A DNA stretch of 64,000 nt from Treponema sp. (GTDB taxonomy: Bacteria > Spirochaetota > Spirochaetia > Treponematales > Breznakiellaceae), in assembly GCA_009781635.1 (NCBI GenBank), contig WQXU01000004.1, forward strand, positions 60,726 through 124,725, written 5' to 3'. The position numbers and the translations under genes are program-made. The notes under the pieces were generated by a model. It was not told the origin of the DNA and did not search any database. It saw only the letters and a program-made list of their open reading frames with translations. Below are positions 8,730 to 16,870 of the stretch, in pieces; the first letter of the stretch is position 1, and each line of letters opens with the position of its first letter.

Positions 8730-9149
8730 CTAAAAAATGTCAAGTTCTCCGGCGTTTACTTCCGTTTCTTTTCCGTTGATCTCAAAAAACTCATCTGAAG
8801 GCAAATCTTTTTTGGAATCATCAGATGGTTTTTCTTTTTTTACAGCGCCTTTTTTGGAACCTGGATCCTCCTGGCTGCGGGAAGCAAGGCTTTTTTCAAA
8901 TGCTTCCTCAAACTGGCTTAATCTGTCCAGAGCAGCCATTATACCGTCTTCAATTTTGCCCTGATCTTCTTTAAAACGCATTACAAGCAGTTCAAGCTCA
9001 TCAAGCCGTTTTTGGTTTGCATCAAGTTTTGCCTGCAAACCCTGCCTCTCCTGGCTGAGCACTGAATTCTCATTATCAAGGCGCTGAATGTATTCAATCG
9101 CCTTTGCTACTCTTGATTCCAGAAGTTGAACATGTTCAAGGCTTACCAT
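8730..9149 (-). CDS. ZapB-like coiled-coil protein
   Basis: A 139-residue cytoplasmic protein. Residues of about 1-90 form one long coiled coil (EHVQLLESRVAKAIEYIQRL onward, Leu-rich heptads). A Lys/Ser/Asp-rich disordered segment follows, then a short conserved-looking tail (SDEFFEINGKETEV). It lies directly before zapA and 8 bases behind rplT. Its size, coiled coil and position match the ZapB-like proteins annotated next to zapA in spirochaetes. It would link ZapA-FtsZ to other divisome parts. The functional assignment is inferred from context. Confidence 0.65.
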   Translation of the reverse strand: MVSLEHVQLLESRVAKAIEYIQRLDNENSVLSQERQGLQAKLDANQKRLDELELLVMRFKEDQGKIEDGIMAALDRLSQFEEAFEKSLASRSQEDPGSKKGAVKKEKPSDDSKKDLPSDEFFEINGKETEVNAGELDIF

Positions 9150-9157
9150 TGACGCTC

Positions 9158-9523
9158 CTATGCACCCTGTTCCAGCGCAGCTTTTGCTTTTTCCGTAATG
9201 GCTTTAAATGCCGCATCATCTTTAACGGCAAGATATGCCAATGATTTACGGTTGATAATTATTCCCGCCTTTTCAAGGCCCGCAATCAATTTGGAATATG
9301 AAATCCCAAGTTCGCGGCAAGCTGCGTTAATTCTTATTATCCAGAGTTTGCGGAACTCGCCCTTCTTGTCTCTCCTGTCACGGTAGGCGTAAGACAGGGA
9401 TTTGGCGACTGCGTCCTTGGCTGCTTTAAAATTTGTGCCGCGCCTTCCCCAGTAACCCTTTGCCTGTTTTAGTATTTTTTTGCGGTGGTTCTTTCTTTTG
9501 GAACCGTCTATTGCTCTTGACAT
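9158..9523 (-). CDS. rplT: 50S ribosomal protein L20
   Basis: A 121-residue L20 with the typical basic N-terminal extension ([20 protein letters not shown]) and globular part ([20 protein letters not shown]). L20 binds 23S rRNA early in assembly of the large subunit. It sits in the universal infC-rpmI-rplT order. In other bacteria L20 represses this operon by binding its leader, which may apply to the hairpin between infC and rpmI. Confidence 0.97.
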   Translation of the reverse strand: MSRAIDGSKRKNHRKKILKQAKGYWGRRGTNFKAAKDAVAKSLSYAYRDRRDKKGEFRKLWIIRINAACRELGISYSKLIAGLEKAGIIINRKSLAYLAVKDDAAFKAITEKAKAALEQGA

Positions 9524-9543
9524 AATTTACCCCTCAAATACCC

Positions 9544-9744
9544 TTAACCGTAGGGCATAAGTTTTTTTCTGATAACAGGCACATTATCATCAGATAAAAT
9601 TCCTGCTTGCCGCAAGCCACGCTTGCGTTTTGTTGACTTTTTGGTCAGGATATGGCGCAAATTCTGTTTTTTATACTTTACCTTGCCTGTGCCGGTAAAA
9701 GAAAAACGCTTTGCCGCGCTTTTTTTTGTTTTCATTTTTGGCAT
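9544..9744 (-). CDS. rpmI: 50S ribosomal protein L35
   Basis: A 66-residue very basic protein. [20 protein letters not shown] and [14 protein letters not shown] are the signature L35 segments. It is 20 bases ahead of rplT and 42 bases behind infC, with an AGAGGTGGC site before the ATG. Confidence 0.97.
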   Translation of the reverse strand: MPKMKTKKSAAKRFSFTGTGKVKYKKQNLRHILTKKSTKRKRGLRQAGILSDDNVPVIRKKLMPYG

Positions 9745-9767
9745 ATGCCACCTCTTATAATAATCTG

Positions 9768-9786
9768 CCTGCCGGTTTACGGCAGG
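9768..9786 (-). promoter_or_regulatory. hairpin between infC and rpmI, possible L20 control element
   Basis: A perfect 7-bp stem (CCTGCCG with CGGCAGG, 5-base loop) begins immediately after the infC stop codon and ends 23 bases before the rpmI start. No T tract follows, so it is not a simple terminator. In other bacteria translation of rpmI-rplT is controlled by L20 binding RNA structures in this region. That link is an inference here, and an RNA-processing or stability role is equally possible. Confidence 0.45.
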
Positions 9787-10302
9787 TTACTTTTTGCTTT
9801 TCGGGCCAAGCACCATGGACATGAACCTTCCTTCCATTGCAGGCGGTTTATCCATAACATACTCCCCTTCAATACGGGAAAGCACATCCTTCATAACATC
9901 ATAACCAAGTTCTGTATGAGCAAGTTCACGTCCGCGGAAACGGATTGTCACTTTTACCTTATTGCCGTCATTTAAAAATTCTTTAATATGCTTCGATTTA
10001 AAATCAAGATCATGATCATCAATCTTCGGCTGCATACGGATTTCCTTAAGTTTCAAAAGTTTCTGCTTCTTTTTGGAATCCCTAAGTCTTTTTTCATTTT
10101 CAAATCTGAACTTGCCGTAATCCAGTATTTTGACTACAGGAGGCACCGCCTGAGGCGCTACTTCCACAAGGTCCAAACCTGCTTCCCTGGCAATTTCCAG
10201 CGCTTGCGAAACAGACATAATCCCCTTGTCCCCATCTTCCCGGATTAAACGGACTTCTCTTGATCTAATCTGCTCGTTTACGCGTAAATCCTTTTCCGCC
10301 AA
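9787..10302 (-). CDS. infC: translation initiation factor IF-3
   Basis: A 171-residue IF-3 with N-domain [14 protein letters not shown], linker and C-domain [17 protein letters not shown]. It prevents subunit joining and proofreads the start codon. The start is TTG behind a GAGGAGG site (spacing about 4), and no in-frame ATG lies upstream. Non-canonical infC starts are known elsewhere to let IF-3 repress its own synthesis, and the same logic may work here. It is the first gene after a well-formed promoter overlapping the end of argB. Confidence 0.95.
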   Translation of the reverse strand: MAEKDLRVNEQIRSREVRLIREDGDKGIMSVSQALEIAREAGLDLVEVAPQAVPPVVKILDYGKFRFENEKRLRDSKKKQKLLKLKEIRMQPKIDDHDLDFKSKHIKEFLNDGNKVKVTIRFRGRELAHTELGYDVMKDVLSRIEGEYVMDKPPAMEGRFMSMVLGPKSKK

Positions 10303-10333
10303 CTGGCCTCCTCGTATTTCACTACTTTTTTGT

Positions 10334-10363
10334 ATTTTAGCAAATTTTAAACTTTTTTGTCTA
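10334..10363 (-). promoter_or_regulatory. promoter of infC-rpmI-rplT-zapA operon
   Basis: A TAGACA -35 box (10358-10363) and a TAAAAT -10 box (10334-10339) are separated by 18 bases, on the minus strand. The -35 overlaps the last codons of argB, so the translation operon can be expressed apart from the arginine genes. Predicted transcription start is about 10327, giving a leader of about 25 nt. Confidence 0.55.
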
Positions 10364-11291
10364 GTGCCGGGACTATCATTGTCCCGATACCCTCATCCGT
10401 AAAAAGTTCAATCAAAATAGCATGAGGGAGCCTGCCGTCTATTATATGCGCTTTTTTTACCCCTCCGTCCAGGGCCATGGCGCAGCAATTTGTCTTTGGA
10501 ATCATTCCTTTTGTGATAATTCCCTCTTTTTGCAATGCATCCAACTGCGGCCTTTCAACGGATTTAATCAGGGTGCTTTCATCCTGCATATCACGTAATA
10601 TACCGCGGACATCCGTCATAAGAACAAGTTTTTCCGCATTTAATTCTGCGGCAATCATGGCAGCTGCAATATCGGCATTTATATTAAGGGCTCTTCCTTC
10701 ATAGTCTTTTGAATCCGCTTCGCCTGTTCCGTAAGCTACAGAGGAGATAACGGGAATGATCCCGGACTCAAGGATTATATCAAGCATGGATACATCAACT
10801 TTTTCTATTACGCCGACATATCCCAAATCATCTTCGCCTTTCATGCGGCGCGCTTTTAAAAGAGCGCTGTCTATCCCGCAAAGGCCGATTGCCCTTCCTC
10901 CGTGTTTTTGAATAAGAGCTGTTAAATCCTTGTTTACCTTGCCGCATAAAACCATCTGCACTATATCCATTGTTTCTTCGTCTGTATACCTAAGCCCGTT
11001 TATAAAACGGCTTTCCTTGCCTGTTTTTTTAAGCATTGCTTCTATTTCAGGACCGCCGCCGTGAACAAGCACGGTACGTATTCCGACACATGCCATGAGA
11101 ATTACATCTTCTATTACAGCCTTTTTAAGTTCATCGTTAAGCATGGCATTTCCGCCGTACTTGACTACAATGGTTTTTCCCTGAAAATCCTGAATATAAG
11201 GCAATGCCTGAATCAGTATCCCGGCTCTTTCCTTATTTGTAACTGACTGGCTTTGTGATGCAGCCAGAAGATCTTTTGCAGATGTGTTCAT
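10347..11291 (-). CDS. argB: acetylglutamate kinase
   Basis: A 314-residue amino-acid kinase that phosphorylates N-acetylglutamate, the second step of arginine synthesis. The KYGGNAM nucleotide-binding loop, VHGGGPEI glycine-rich substrate loop, [12 protein letters not shown] segment and [15 protein letters not shown] are intact. An N-terminal helix extension (about 25 residues before the first strand) is of the kind seen in arginine-inhibited hexameric enzymes, so feedback inhibition is likely (inference). The ATG overlaps the argJ stop (ATGA). It is the last gene of argC-argJ-argB. Confidence 0.96.
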   Translation of the reverse strand: MNTSAKDLLAASQSQSVTNKERAGILIQALPYIQDFQGKTIVVKYGGNAMLNDELKKAVIEDVILMACVGIRTVLVHGGGPEIEAMLKKTGKESRFINGLRYTDEETMDIVQMVLCGKVNKDLTALIQKHGGRAIGLCGIDSALLKARRMKGEDDLGYVGVIEKVDVSMLDIILESGIIPVISSVAYGTGEADSKDYEGRALNINADIAAAMIAAELNAEKLVLMTDVRGILRDMQDESTLIKSVERPQLDALQKEGIITKGMIPKTNCCAMALDGGVKKAHIIDGRLPHAILIELFTDEGIGTMIVPALDKKV

Positions 11292-12511
11292 GATCTGTAA
11301 TCTCCGTTTATTCTGACATAGTCATAACCAAGATCGCATCCCCATACCGAGGCCTCTACGTTCCCATCGCTTAGGTTTACAAGGATTTCTACTTCTTCTT
11401 CGCCAAGTATTTCTTTGGCTTTTACTTCGTCAAAGGCTGCGCTTTGCCCTTCCCTGCAGACTTCAATTTCGCCTTTTTCGCTTTTATAGCTTACAGACGC
11501 TTTTTCCGCAAGGAAATCCGCCTTTGCATATCCCATGGCGCATAACACCCTGCCCCAGTTTGCATCGGCGCCGAAGCACGCAGTTTTTACAAGACTGGAA
11601 GATGCAACGGATTTTGCAAGTATTACAGCGGACTCTTCATTTTCCGCGCCCCTTACCGTTACTGTCAAAAGTTTTTTAGCCCCTTCCCCGTCACGCGCCA
11701 TCATCCGCGCAAGTGAAACGCAGACATAATCAAGGGATTCGCAGAAAATCTTATAATCACTGCTGCTTTCAGTTAAGGGCGGATTTCCAGCTTCGCCGTT
11801 TGCCATTACAAGCGCCATGTCGTTAGTGGAGGTATCGCCGTCTACCGTAAGACGGTTAAAAGAGCGTTCAACAGCGCGGCGCAAAGATAGATCGAGTGCG
11901 GAAGGAATTATCGATGCGTCTGTAGTTATAAAACATAACATTGTTGCCATATCAGGGTGAATCATGCCTGAACCCTTTGTCATGGCTCCAATGCGTACTT
12001 TTTTGCCGCCAATTTCAATCTCTACGGAAATATCTTTTTTTCTGGTGTCGGTTGTCATTATTGCTTCAAGAGCATCCTCATGACCTTTTTCATTGTTTAA
12101 AAGACTTGCCTTAAGGGCGTCAATATTTTCTTCTATTGCATTTATTGGCAGCGGAACACCGATAACGCCTGTGGAAGCAACAGCAACTTCCCGCGGGGAA
12201 ATTAATAATGCATCCGCCGCAAGCTGCGCCATACGCCTTGCAGATATCATTCCTTCACTGCCTGTACATGCATTTGCATTGCCTGAGTTCGCAATAATTG
12301 CCCGCAATTTTCCGTCTGCAATATTCTCCTGGCTTAGAATGACACTTGCAGATTTTACCTTGTTTTTTGTAAACACTGCCGCCGCGCTGCAAAAGGATTG
12401 TGAGTAAATTAATGCCAAATCTTTTTTGGGAGAACTTGCCTTTATGCCGCATCTTATGCCGCCTGCCATAAATCCTTTAGGCGCGCAGACTCCGCCGGAA
12501 ATTTTTGTCAT
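11288..12511 (-). CDS. argJ: ornithine acetyltransferase / amino-acid acetyltransferase
   Basis: A 407-residue ArgJ that recycles the acetyl group from acetylornithine to glutamate. The self-cleavage site is visible as HPDMA|TML, with Thr190 as the new N-terminal nucleophile. The substrate loops TKNKVKSA, NSGNANACTG and VDGDTSTND are conserved. Whether it is bifunctional (also using acetyl-CoA) cannot be read from sequence. The presence of argJ means an acetylornithine deacetylase is not required. It is 13 bases downstream of argC. Confidence 0.96.
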   Translation of the reverse strand: MTKISGGVCAPKGFMAGGIRCGIKASSPKKDLALIYSQSFCSAAAVFTKNKVKSASVILSQENIADGKLRAIIANSGNANACTGSEGMISARRMAQLAADALLISPREVAVASTGVIGVPLPINAIEENIDALKASLLNNEKGHEDALEAIMTTDTRKKDISVEIEIGGKKVRIGAMTKGSGMIHPDMATMLCFITTDASIIPSALDLSLRRAVERSFNRLTVDGDTSTNDMALVMANGEAGNPPLTESSSDYKIFCESLDYVCVSLARMMARDGEGAKKLLTVTVRGAENEESAVILAKSVASSSLVKTACFGADANWGRVLCAMGYAKADFLAEKASVSYKSEKGEIEVCREGQSAAFDEVKAKEILGEEEVEILVNLSDGNVEASVWGCDLGYDYVRINGDYRS

Positions 12512-12524
12512 ACTTCCATCTCTA

Positions 12525-13658
12525 TTAAAATAACATTGGTATGGTTTTTAATCCCATTTCTTCATCAAAGCCGAATATTATATTCATGTTCTGAATTGCC
12601 TGCCCTGCCGCGCCTTTTATCATATTGTCTATGGCCGTAGTGATTATCAATAAAGAGCCGCTTAAATCGATATGAACTGATATGTCACAGAAATTTGAAT
12701 GACGCACCCGGTTTGTGGCTGCGCATATACCGGCAGGCAGTACCCTTATAAATTTATCATTTTTATAAAAATCGGCATATAATCTGCGGATTTCCAAAGT
12801 TTTCTCTTCAATTTCTTTTGAAGGAGGCATTGCTGCATTCATTGGTTTTTCATTATCCTGCGTTACGCGCCATGCGTAGGAGAGGGGAATGTATATTGCG
12901 CTTGATATACCCCTGTTTAGGGGCGCAAGCCTCGGCGTAAAAATAACCTGCATTGAAGGCTTTGAACCGCCGCTCATTACCGTCATCTGCGCAAGTGTTC
13001 TTGCTATTTCAGGAGAGTGCCTGTGAGATGCAACTTTATAAGGCAATACTGAATCTGCGCATTCACTATAGTGAAAAGTCCGCGAGGGTTCCCTCCCGCC
13101 GCCTGAAGCGCCTGTCACTGAATCTATAATTACAGTCCCGCCGCCATAAAGCCCCTTTGCAAGAGCCGGAAACGCGCCAAGGGCAGCTCCTGTGGGATAA
13201 CATCCCGGATTCCCGATTATTAAGGGCCCTTGCAAGGCAGCTTCTTTTATTTTTTGTCTGTTAAGTTCAACAAGCCCGTATATTGATTTTTCATGCAGCT
13301 TTGGAAACTGATACATCTTGCCGTACCATGCGCTGTACACATCTTCATCACTTCCAAAGCGGAAATCCGCAGAAAGATCGATATAGTGAATGCCCTTTTC
13401 CATACAGGCTGCGGCGTACTTTTCTCCCACCGCATGAGGAAGAGCGGAAAAAACTACATCGGAAGATGATATAACATCCTCTGCCTTTAACAGTGAACCG
13501 GAAACCCTGCCCAAAAAGCCGGGATATATATCTTCAATCTGCTCACCTTCATAACTGACCGAGGAAAGCGCAAGTTTTTTAATTTCCGGATGTCCGGAAA
13601 GAAGTCTTGCCAATTCTGCGCCCGCATAGCCTGTTGCGCCAATTATGCCTGCAATCAA
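12525..13658 (-). CDS. argC: N-acetyl-gamma-glutamyl-phosphate reductase
   Basis: A 377-residue NADPH-dependent reductase, the third step of arginine synthesis. The N-terminus MIAGIIGATGYAGAEL is the dinucleotide fold, and the catalytic Cys is C153 in GNPGCYPTGA. The protein is about 30 residues longer than usual, because of an insertion after residue 250 (DNEKPMNAAMPPSKEIEEKT region). The start is TTG with a weak GGCGG site; the canonical first strand fixes it. It is first in the argCJB operon, behind a TTGACA promoter with an ArgR-like box. Confidence 0.95.
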   Translation of the reverse strand: MIAGIIGATGYAGAELARLLSGHPEIKKLALSSVSYEGEQIEDIYPGFLGRVSGSLLKAEDVISSSDVVFSALPHAVGEKYAAACMEKGIHYIDLSADFRFGSDEDVYSAWYGKMYQFPKLHEKSIYGLVELNRQKIKEAALQGPLIIGNPGCYPTGAALGAFPALAKGLYGGGTVIIDSVTGASGGGREPSRTFHYSECADSVLPYKVASHRHSPEIARTLAQMTVMSGGSKPSMQVIFTPRLAPLNRGISSAIYIPLSYAWRVTQDNEKPMNAAMPPSKEIEEKTLEIRRLYADFYKNDKFIRVLPAGICAATNRVRHSNFCDISVHIDLSGSLLIITTAIDNMIKGAAGQAIQNMNIIFGFDEEMGLKTIPMLF

Positions 13659-13697
13659 GAGTTACCGCCTTCTATAAACATGTTTTTAAGGATTCTA

Positions 13698-13712
13698 TGG
13701 AATAATTATGCA
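13698..13712 (-). promoter_or_regulatory. ArgR/AhrC-like operator over the argC -10 box
   Basis: On the minus strand TGCATAATTATTCCA is a near palindrome that matches the known ARG-box core (TGAAT-4-ATTCA) with two substitutions. It covers the -10 box of the argC promoter, so bound repressor would block polymerase. The 9-base core AATAATTAT recurs in front of argG. No argR gene is in the window. Confidence 0.5.
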
Positions 13713-13732
13713 CTTTTAAACATGATTGTCAA
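13705..13732 (-). promoter_or_regulatory. promoter of argCJB
   Basis: A perfect TTGACA (13727-13732) and CATAAT (13705-13710) lie 16 bases apart on the minus strand, about 45 bases upstream of the argC start. Confidence 0.6.
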
Positions 13733-13796
13733 TTATTGTAACTTTGGCTGCCCGGGGTGACTTTACTAAGAAAGACTATAAGGATATACTTTTTTT

Positions 13797-14219
13797 ATGG
13801 CATTAATATCAAGCAAATTGCGCATTGTACTTGCGCCTGTAGTTTTTATTTTACTTTGCGCATGCGCTTCGACTGCAAACCCAAGCGACGATCTATCTCC
13901 CGCAGAATTGATACAACGCGCGCAGGAAGCGCTGGACAGAAACCGTTATAAAACAGCCGCCGCGTTTTATACAGCCTTGTATGAGCGTAATCGCAGTAAT
14001 CTTGATCTTGTAATCACGGCTGAATATCACATAGCATTTATTCATTATAAACAGGGAAGACTCGAAGAGTCCCGCACAAGAATGAATGCCTTGCTTGAGT
14101 ATTACAACACACCTGATGAAGAATTGCTTCCCCAGCACTTTAAAAGGCTTGCGCAGATTGTAATTAATCAGATTGATGAGAAAGAAAACCGAAGAAAACC
14201 TTTTTTCGCGCGGAAATAA
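13797..14219 (+). CDS. small TPR-like lipoprotein
   Basis: A 140-residue lipoprotein. The signal peptide ends in FILLCACAS, making Cys23 the likely lipidated residue. The mature part contains helical hairpins of TPR type (AELIQRAQEALDRNRYKTAA, EYHIAFIHYKQGRLEESRTR). The layout resembles short BamD/YfiO-type or gliding-type scaffold lipoproteins, but it is too short for full BamD. It probably faces the periplasm. The gene stands alone between the divergent argC and the convergent GH4 gene. Confidence 0.7.
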   Translation: MALISSKLRIVLAPVVFILLCACASTANPSDDLSPAELIQRAQEALDRNRYKTAAAFYTALYERNRSNLDLVITAEYHIAFIHYKQGRLEESRTRMNALLEYYNTPDEELLPQHFKRLAQIVINQIDEKENRRKPFFARK

Positions 14220-14234
14220 AAAAGTTTTAAAAGC

Positions 14235-15554
14235 TCAAGTGTATTCAGGAAGCCATTCTCTGTGAGCGTCAATAAGCTCATCTGTCATTTTACGGATATC
14301 ATCTATTGACAATTCGCAGGAGGTGTGAGGATCAAGCATTGCGGCATGGTAAATGTGCTCACGCTTCTTTGTAAGTGCAGCCTCAATTGTTATTAGATGA
14401 ACATTGATATGCGTCATATTCATTGCCGCAAGCTGTACAGGAAGCCTTCCTGCATAACATCCCCTGATACCGCTGCCGTCTACAAGACACGGCACTTCAA
14501 CACAGGCTTCTGCCGGCAGGTTTTCAATACATCCCTTATTTATTACATTGCCTCCAATTTTAAAAGGCCTTCCTGTAACAACAGATTCCATTATATAAGA
14601 TGCGTATTCCCTGGTTCTGTTGTGAGTTAATATATCGGATTTGCAAAGATTTTCATATTCATTTTTCCAGCCATTGATTTGTTCGATACACCTTCGCGGA
14701 TATTCATCCAGGGGAATATTAAAATCATTTATTAACTGCGGATATTTTGACTTTATGTAAAAGGGATTATATTCTGCATTGTGTTCGCTGGATTCAGTGC
14801 AATAGTAACCGAGCTTGTCTATATAATCATAACGAACCATATCATGGTGTTTGGAACTTGCGTTTTTTTCCCTTGCCCTCCTTTTAATCTCCGGGTATAA
14901 ATCAATGCCATGCCTGTCGCGAATTTCCAAAAGCCAGCCCATATGGTTTATGCCTGCAATTAGTTCCTTTCTGCCTTCCAGTTTGTCTTTCATGTCAAGA
15001 AATTCCAGCAGATGCTCCGAGCAAACCTGAACACTATGGCAAAGCCCTATTGTTTTAACGCCTGTATACCTTTGTAAAAAACCTGTTAATATTGACATTG
15101 GATTTGTGTAATTTAAAAACCATGCATCGGGGCAGACTTTTTCAATTGCATGCGCAAATTTTTGCATAACAGGAATTGTCCGCAAGGCGCGCATTATACC
15201 GCCAATACCCAGGGTGTCTCCTATTGTCTGCCGCAGCCCGTATTTTTTTGGAATTTCAAAATCCGCAATTGTCGCAGGATCATATCCTCCTACCTGTACG
15301 GCATTTACCACAAATGCAGAACCTTCAAGAGCTTTCTCAAGATTATCAAGACCTGCAAACCATTCAATTTTTGAATGGTTTCCCTTTGCATTATTTACAG
15401 CGCTTAAAATCTTATAACTTTCCTTTAATCTTTGAGCGTCAATATCGTATAGTGAAATTTCACATCCGCGAAGCGTTTCGCTTGACATACAATCGCCAAG
15501 AACATTACGGGCAAAAACCGTACTGCCTGCGCCAAGAAATGCTATTTTAATCAT
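14235..15554 (-). CDS. GH4 family glycosidase, alpha-galactosidase (MelA)-like
   Basis: A 439-residue NAD- and Mn-dependent glycoside hydrolase of family 4. The N-terminal MIKIAFLGAGSTVFARN is the NAD-binding loop. NYTNPMSIL and the GLCHSVQ motif (metal-binding Cys, typical of MelA-like alpha-galactosidases) are followed by INHMGW (metal-binding His). I placed the start at the ATG at 15554, where the canonical first strand begins. Two in-frame ATGs lie 15 and 21 bases upstream, with only a distant AAAGG. A TATAAT box ends 6 bases before the chosen ATG, so this start would imply a nearly leaderless mRNA. Probably cytoplasmic sugar breakdown. Confidence 0.88.
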   Translation of the reverse strand: MIKIAFLGAGSTVFARNVLGDCMSSETLRGCEISLYDIDAQRLKESYKILSAVNNAKGNHSKIEWFAGLDNLEKALEGSAFVVNAVQVGGYDPATIADFEIPKKYGLRQTIGDTLGIGGIMRALRTIPVMQKFAHAIEKVCPDAWFLNYTNPMSILTGFLQRYTGVKTIGLCHSVQVCSEHLLEFLDMKDKLEGRKELIAGINHMGWLLEIRDRHGIDLYPEIKRRAREKNASSKHHDMVRYDYIDKLGYYCTESSEHNAEYNPFYIKSKYPQLINDFNIPLDEYPRRCIEQINGWKNEYENLCKSDILTHNRTREYASYIMESVVTGRPFKIGGNVINKGCIENLPAEACVEVPCLVDGSGIRGCYAGRLPVQLAAMNMTHINVHLITIEAALTKKREHIYHAAMLDPHTSCELSIDDIRKMTDELIDAHREWLPEYT

Positions 15555-15638
15555 AGATATATTATACATATGCATTGTATAATAATGAAACCTTTATATA
15601 ACAGGTTTTAAGAATTCCGGCATAAAAGGGGTGATTTT

Positions 15639-16169
15639 ATGAACATTTTTGAAGCAATCGAAAAAAGATATTCACACAAAGAGAAATTTTTACCTGACAG
15701 CGTACCTCTTGAAGTTCTTGAAAAAATCGCAAAAGCAGGGCTTGCAGCTCCTACGGGAAACAACAGCCAGTATGTACGGCTTGTTATTTTACCGGACAGA
15801 CAGTCTTTGCAGGGGCTCTGCGGTATTGCTCCGACAGAGGGGATGCTAAGCGCTCCTTCTGCCATAGCTGTTTTAACAGATCCTTCCGCGCAGATGTATG
15901 AATGGAATTTTGAAATGGAAGATTATTCTGCCGCCGCATCTCAAATGCTTTTGGCTGTAACGGCCCTTGGGTATGTCTCCCTGTGGCTTGACAGCCCGTT
16001 TTTTGACAAGGAAAAACAGAAGGCCGCTGTAAAAATTCTTGGCGCGCCTGAAAGCTATAATTTGCGCGTTGTGCTGCCTATTGGCCTTCCGGACGGAGAG
16101 GGCTCACGCCGGAGCAAAATGGCATTTGAACAGAGAGTTTCATACAGGATATTCGGCGGTAAAAAATAG
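15639..16169 (+). CDS. nitroreductase-family flavoprotein (first copy)
   Basis: A 176-residue FMN-dependent nitroreductase-like protein. The family pattern is clear: FEAIEKRYSHKEKFLPD at the N-terminus, AKAGLAAPTGNNSQYVRLV for the FMN phosphate, MLLAVTALGYVSLWLDSP, and the C-terminal LPIGLPDGE. The substrate cannot be deduced. A paralogue lies at 45318-45851. It has a GGGGTG site before the ATG. It precedes the V-ATPase genes by 48 bases on the same strand, with no evident functional link. Confidence 0.87.
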   Translation: MNIFEAIEKRYSHKEKFLPDSVPLEVLEKIAKAGLAAPTGNNSQYVRLVILPDRQSLQGLCGIAPTEGMLSAPSAIAVLTDPSAQMYEWNFEMEDYSAAASQMLLAVTALGYVSLWLDSPFFDKEKQKAAVKILGAPESYNLRVVLPIGLPDGEGSRRSKMAFEQRVSYRIFGGKK

Positions 16170-16217
16170 AAACATAAGCCTTGAAACTGTTTTAATTCTT
16201 CCCCATACTGAAAAATT

Positions 16218-16832
16218 ATGGAAGAGCTGCAATCTACAGAAATACTGGATCGCGAAATCCTTGAAGATGCAAGAAAGAAAGCCATGCGTATCTTTAAGCA
16301 GACGGAAGATACAATGCAATCTGATAACGCGCAATGGGAAAAAAAAATAAATGAAAGCATAGATAAACTTGATATAAAATACAATGAACAAAAATACAGT
16401 GAAACTGACAGAAGAATGAAAAGGCTTCCTGTTGACAAACACAGGATAAAAATAGAAAAAATACAGAACATGCTGGATTTTGCCGCAGAGTCCTGGTATA
16501 AAAGCCTTAGCCGGGATCAAATACTAAAGCTGCTTTCCTGTGAACTTGAAAAAAGATTTGCATGCTGTAATGATCTTTTTTCAGACAGACAAATACATGC
16601 ATATTATAACGCTCTTGACTATAATGAAGCAGAAGAGCTGGTAAAAAAAATCAGTCCAGCATGCCTTATTAAAAAAAATAAAAATGACAGCGCTTACCCG
16701 TCAATAATACTTGAAACAGATGAAGTTATTATAACATCATCCATTGAAATAATAATTGAATCCATCCTGAGCGAAAAGCGCGCAGAATTAACTGCCTCTC
16801 TTTTGGGACAAGCCTATACGGAGGGAGCATGA
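16218..16832 (+). CDS. V/A-type ATPase subunit E (peripheral stalk)
   Basis: A 204-residue protein with a long charged N-terminal helix (residues of about 1-85) followed by a compact C-terminal domain ending VIITSSIEIIIESILSEKRA, the arrangement of V-type subunit E. Sequence conservation is modest, so the call leans on its position immediately before the catalytic A and B subunits. No good ribosome site precedes the ATG. Subunit G/H, the usual stalk partner, is not seen nearby. Confidence 0.75.
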   Translation: MEELQSTEILDREILEDARKKAMRIFKQTEDTMQSDNAQWEKKINESIDKLDIKYNEQKYSETDRRMKRLPVDKHRIKIEKIQNMLDFAAESWYKSLSRDQILKLLSCELEKRFACCNDLFSDRQIHAYYNALDYNEAEELVKKISPACLIKKNKNDSAYPSIILETDEVIITSSIEIIIESILSEKRAELTASLLGQAYTEGA

Positions 16833-16870
16833 AAAGTATAATTATTTTAGAAATTGGCAGGTTCTTGTAA
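16829..16870 (+). CDS. 13-codon mini-ORF coupling subunits E and A
   Basis: Directly behind a GAGGGAG ribosome site, an ATG overlapping the TGA of the E gene opens a 13-codon frame (MKSIIILEIGRFL) whose TAA overlaps the ATG of the A gene. It has a better ribosome site than the A gene itself. It could be a coupling leader peptide, or the leftover of a gene that stands between E and A in other V-ATPase operons. Which of the two is not decided by the sequence. Confidence 0.4.
   Translation: MKSIIILEIGRFL

Noticed and set aside
10347..10370. argB, infC and downstream genes as one arginine-controlled operon
   Set aside because: A promoter with good boxes overlaps the end of argB, so infC probably has its own transcript, although read-through is possible.
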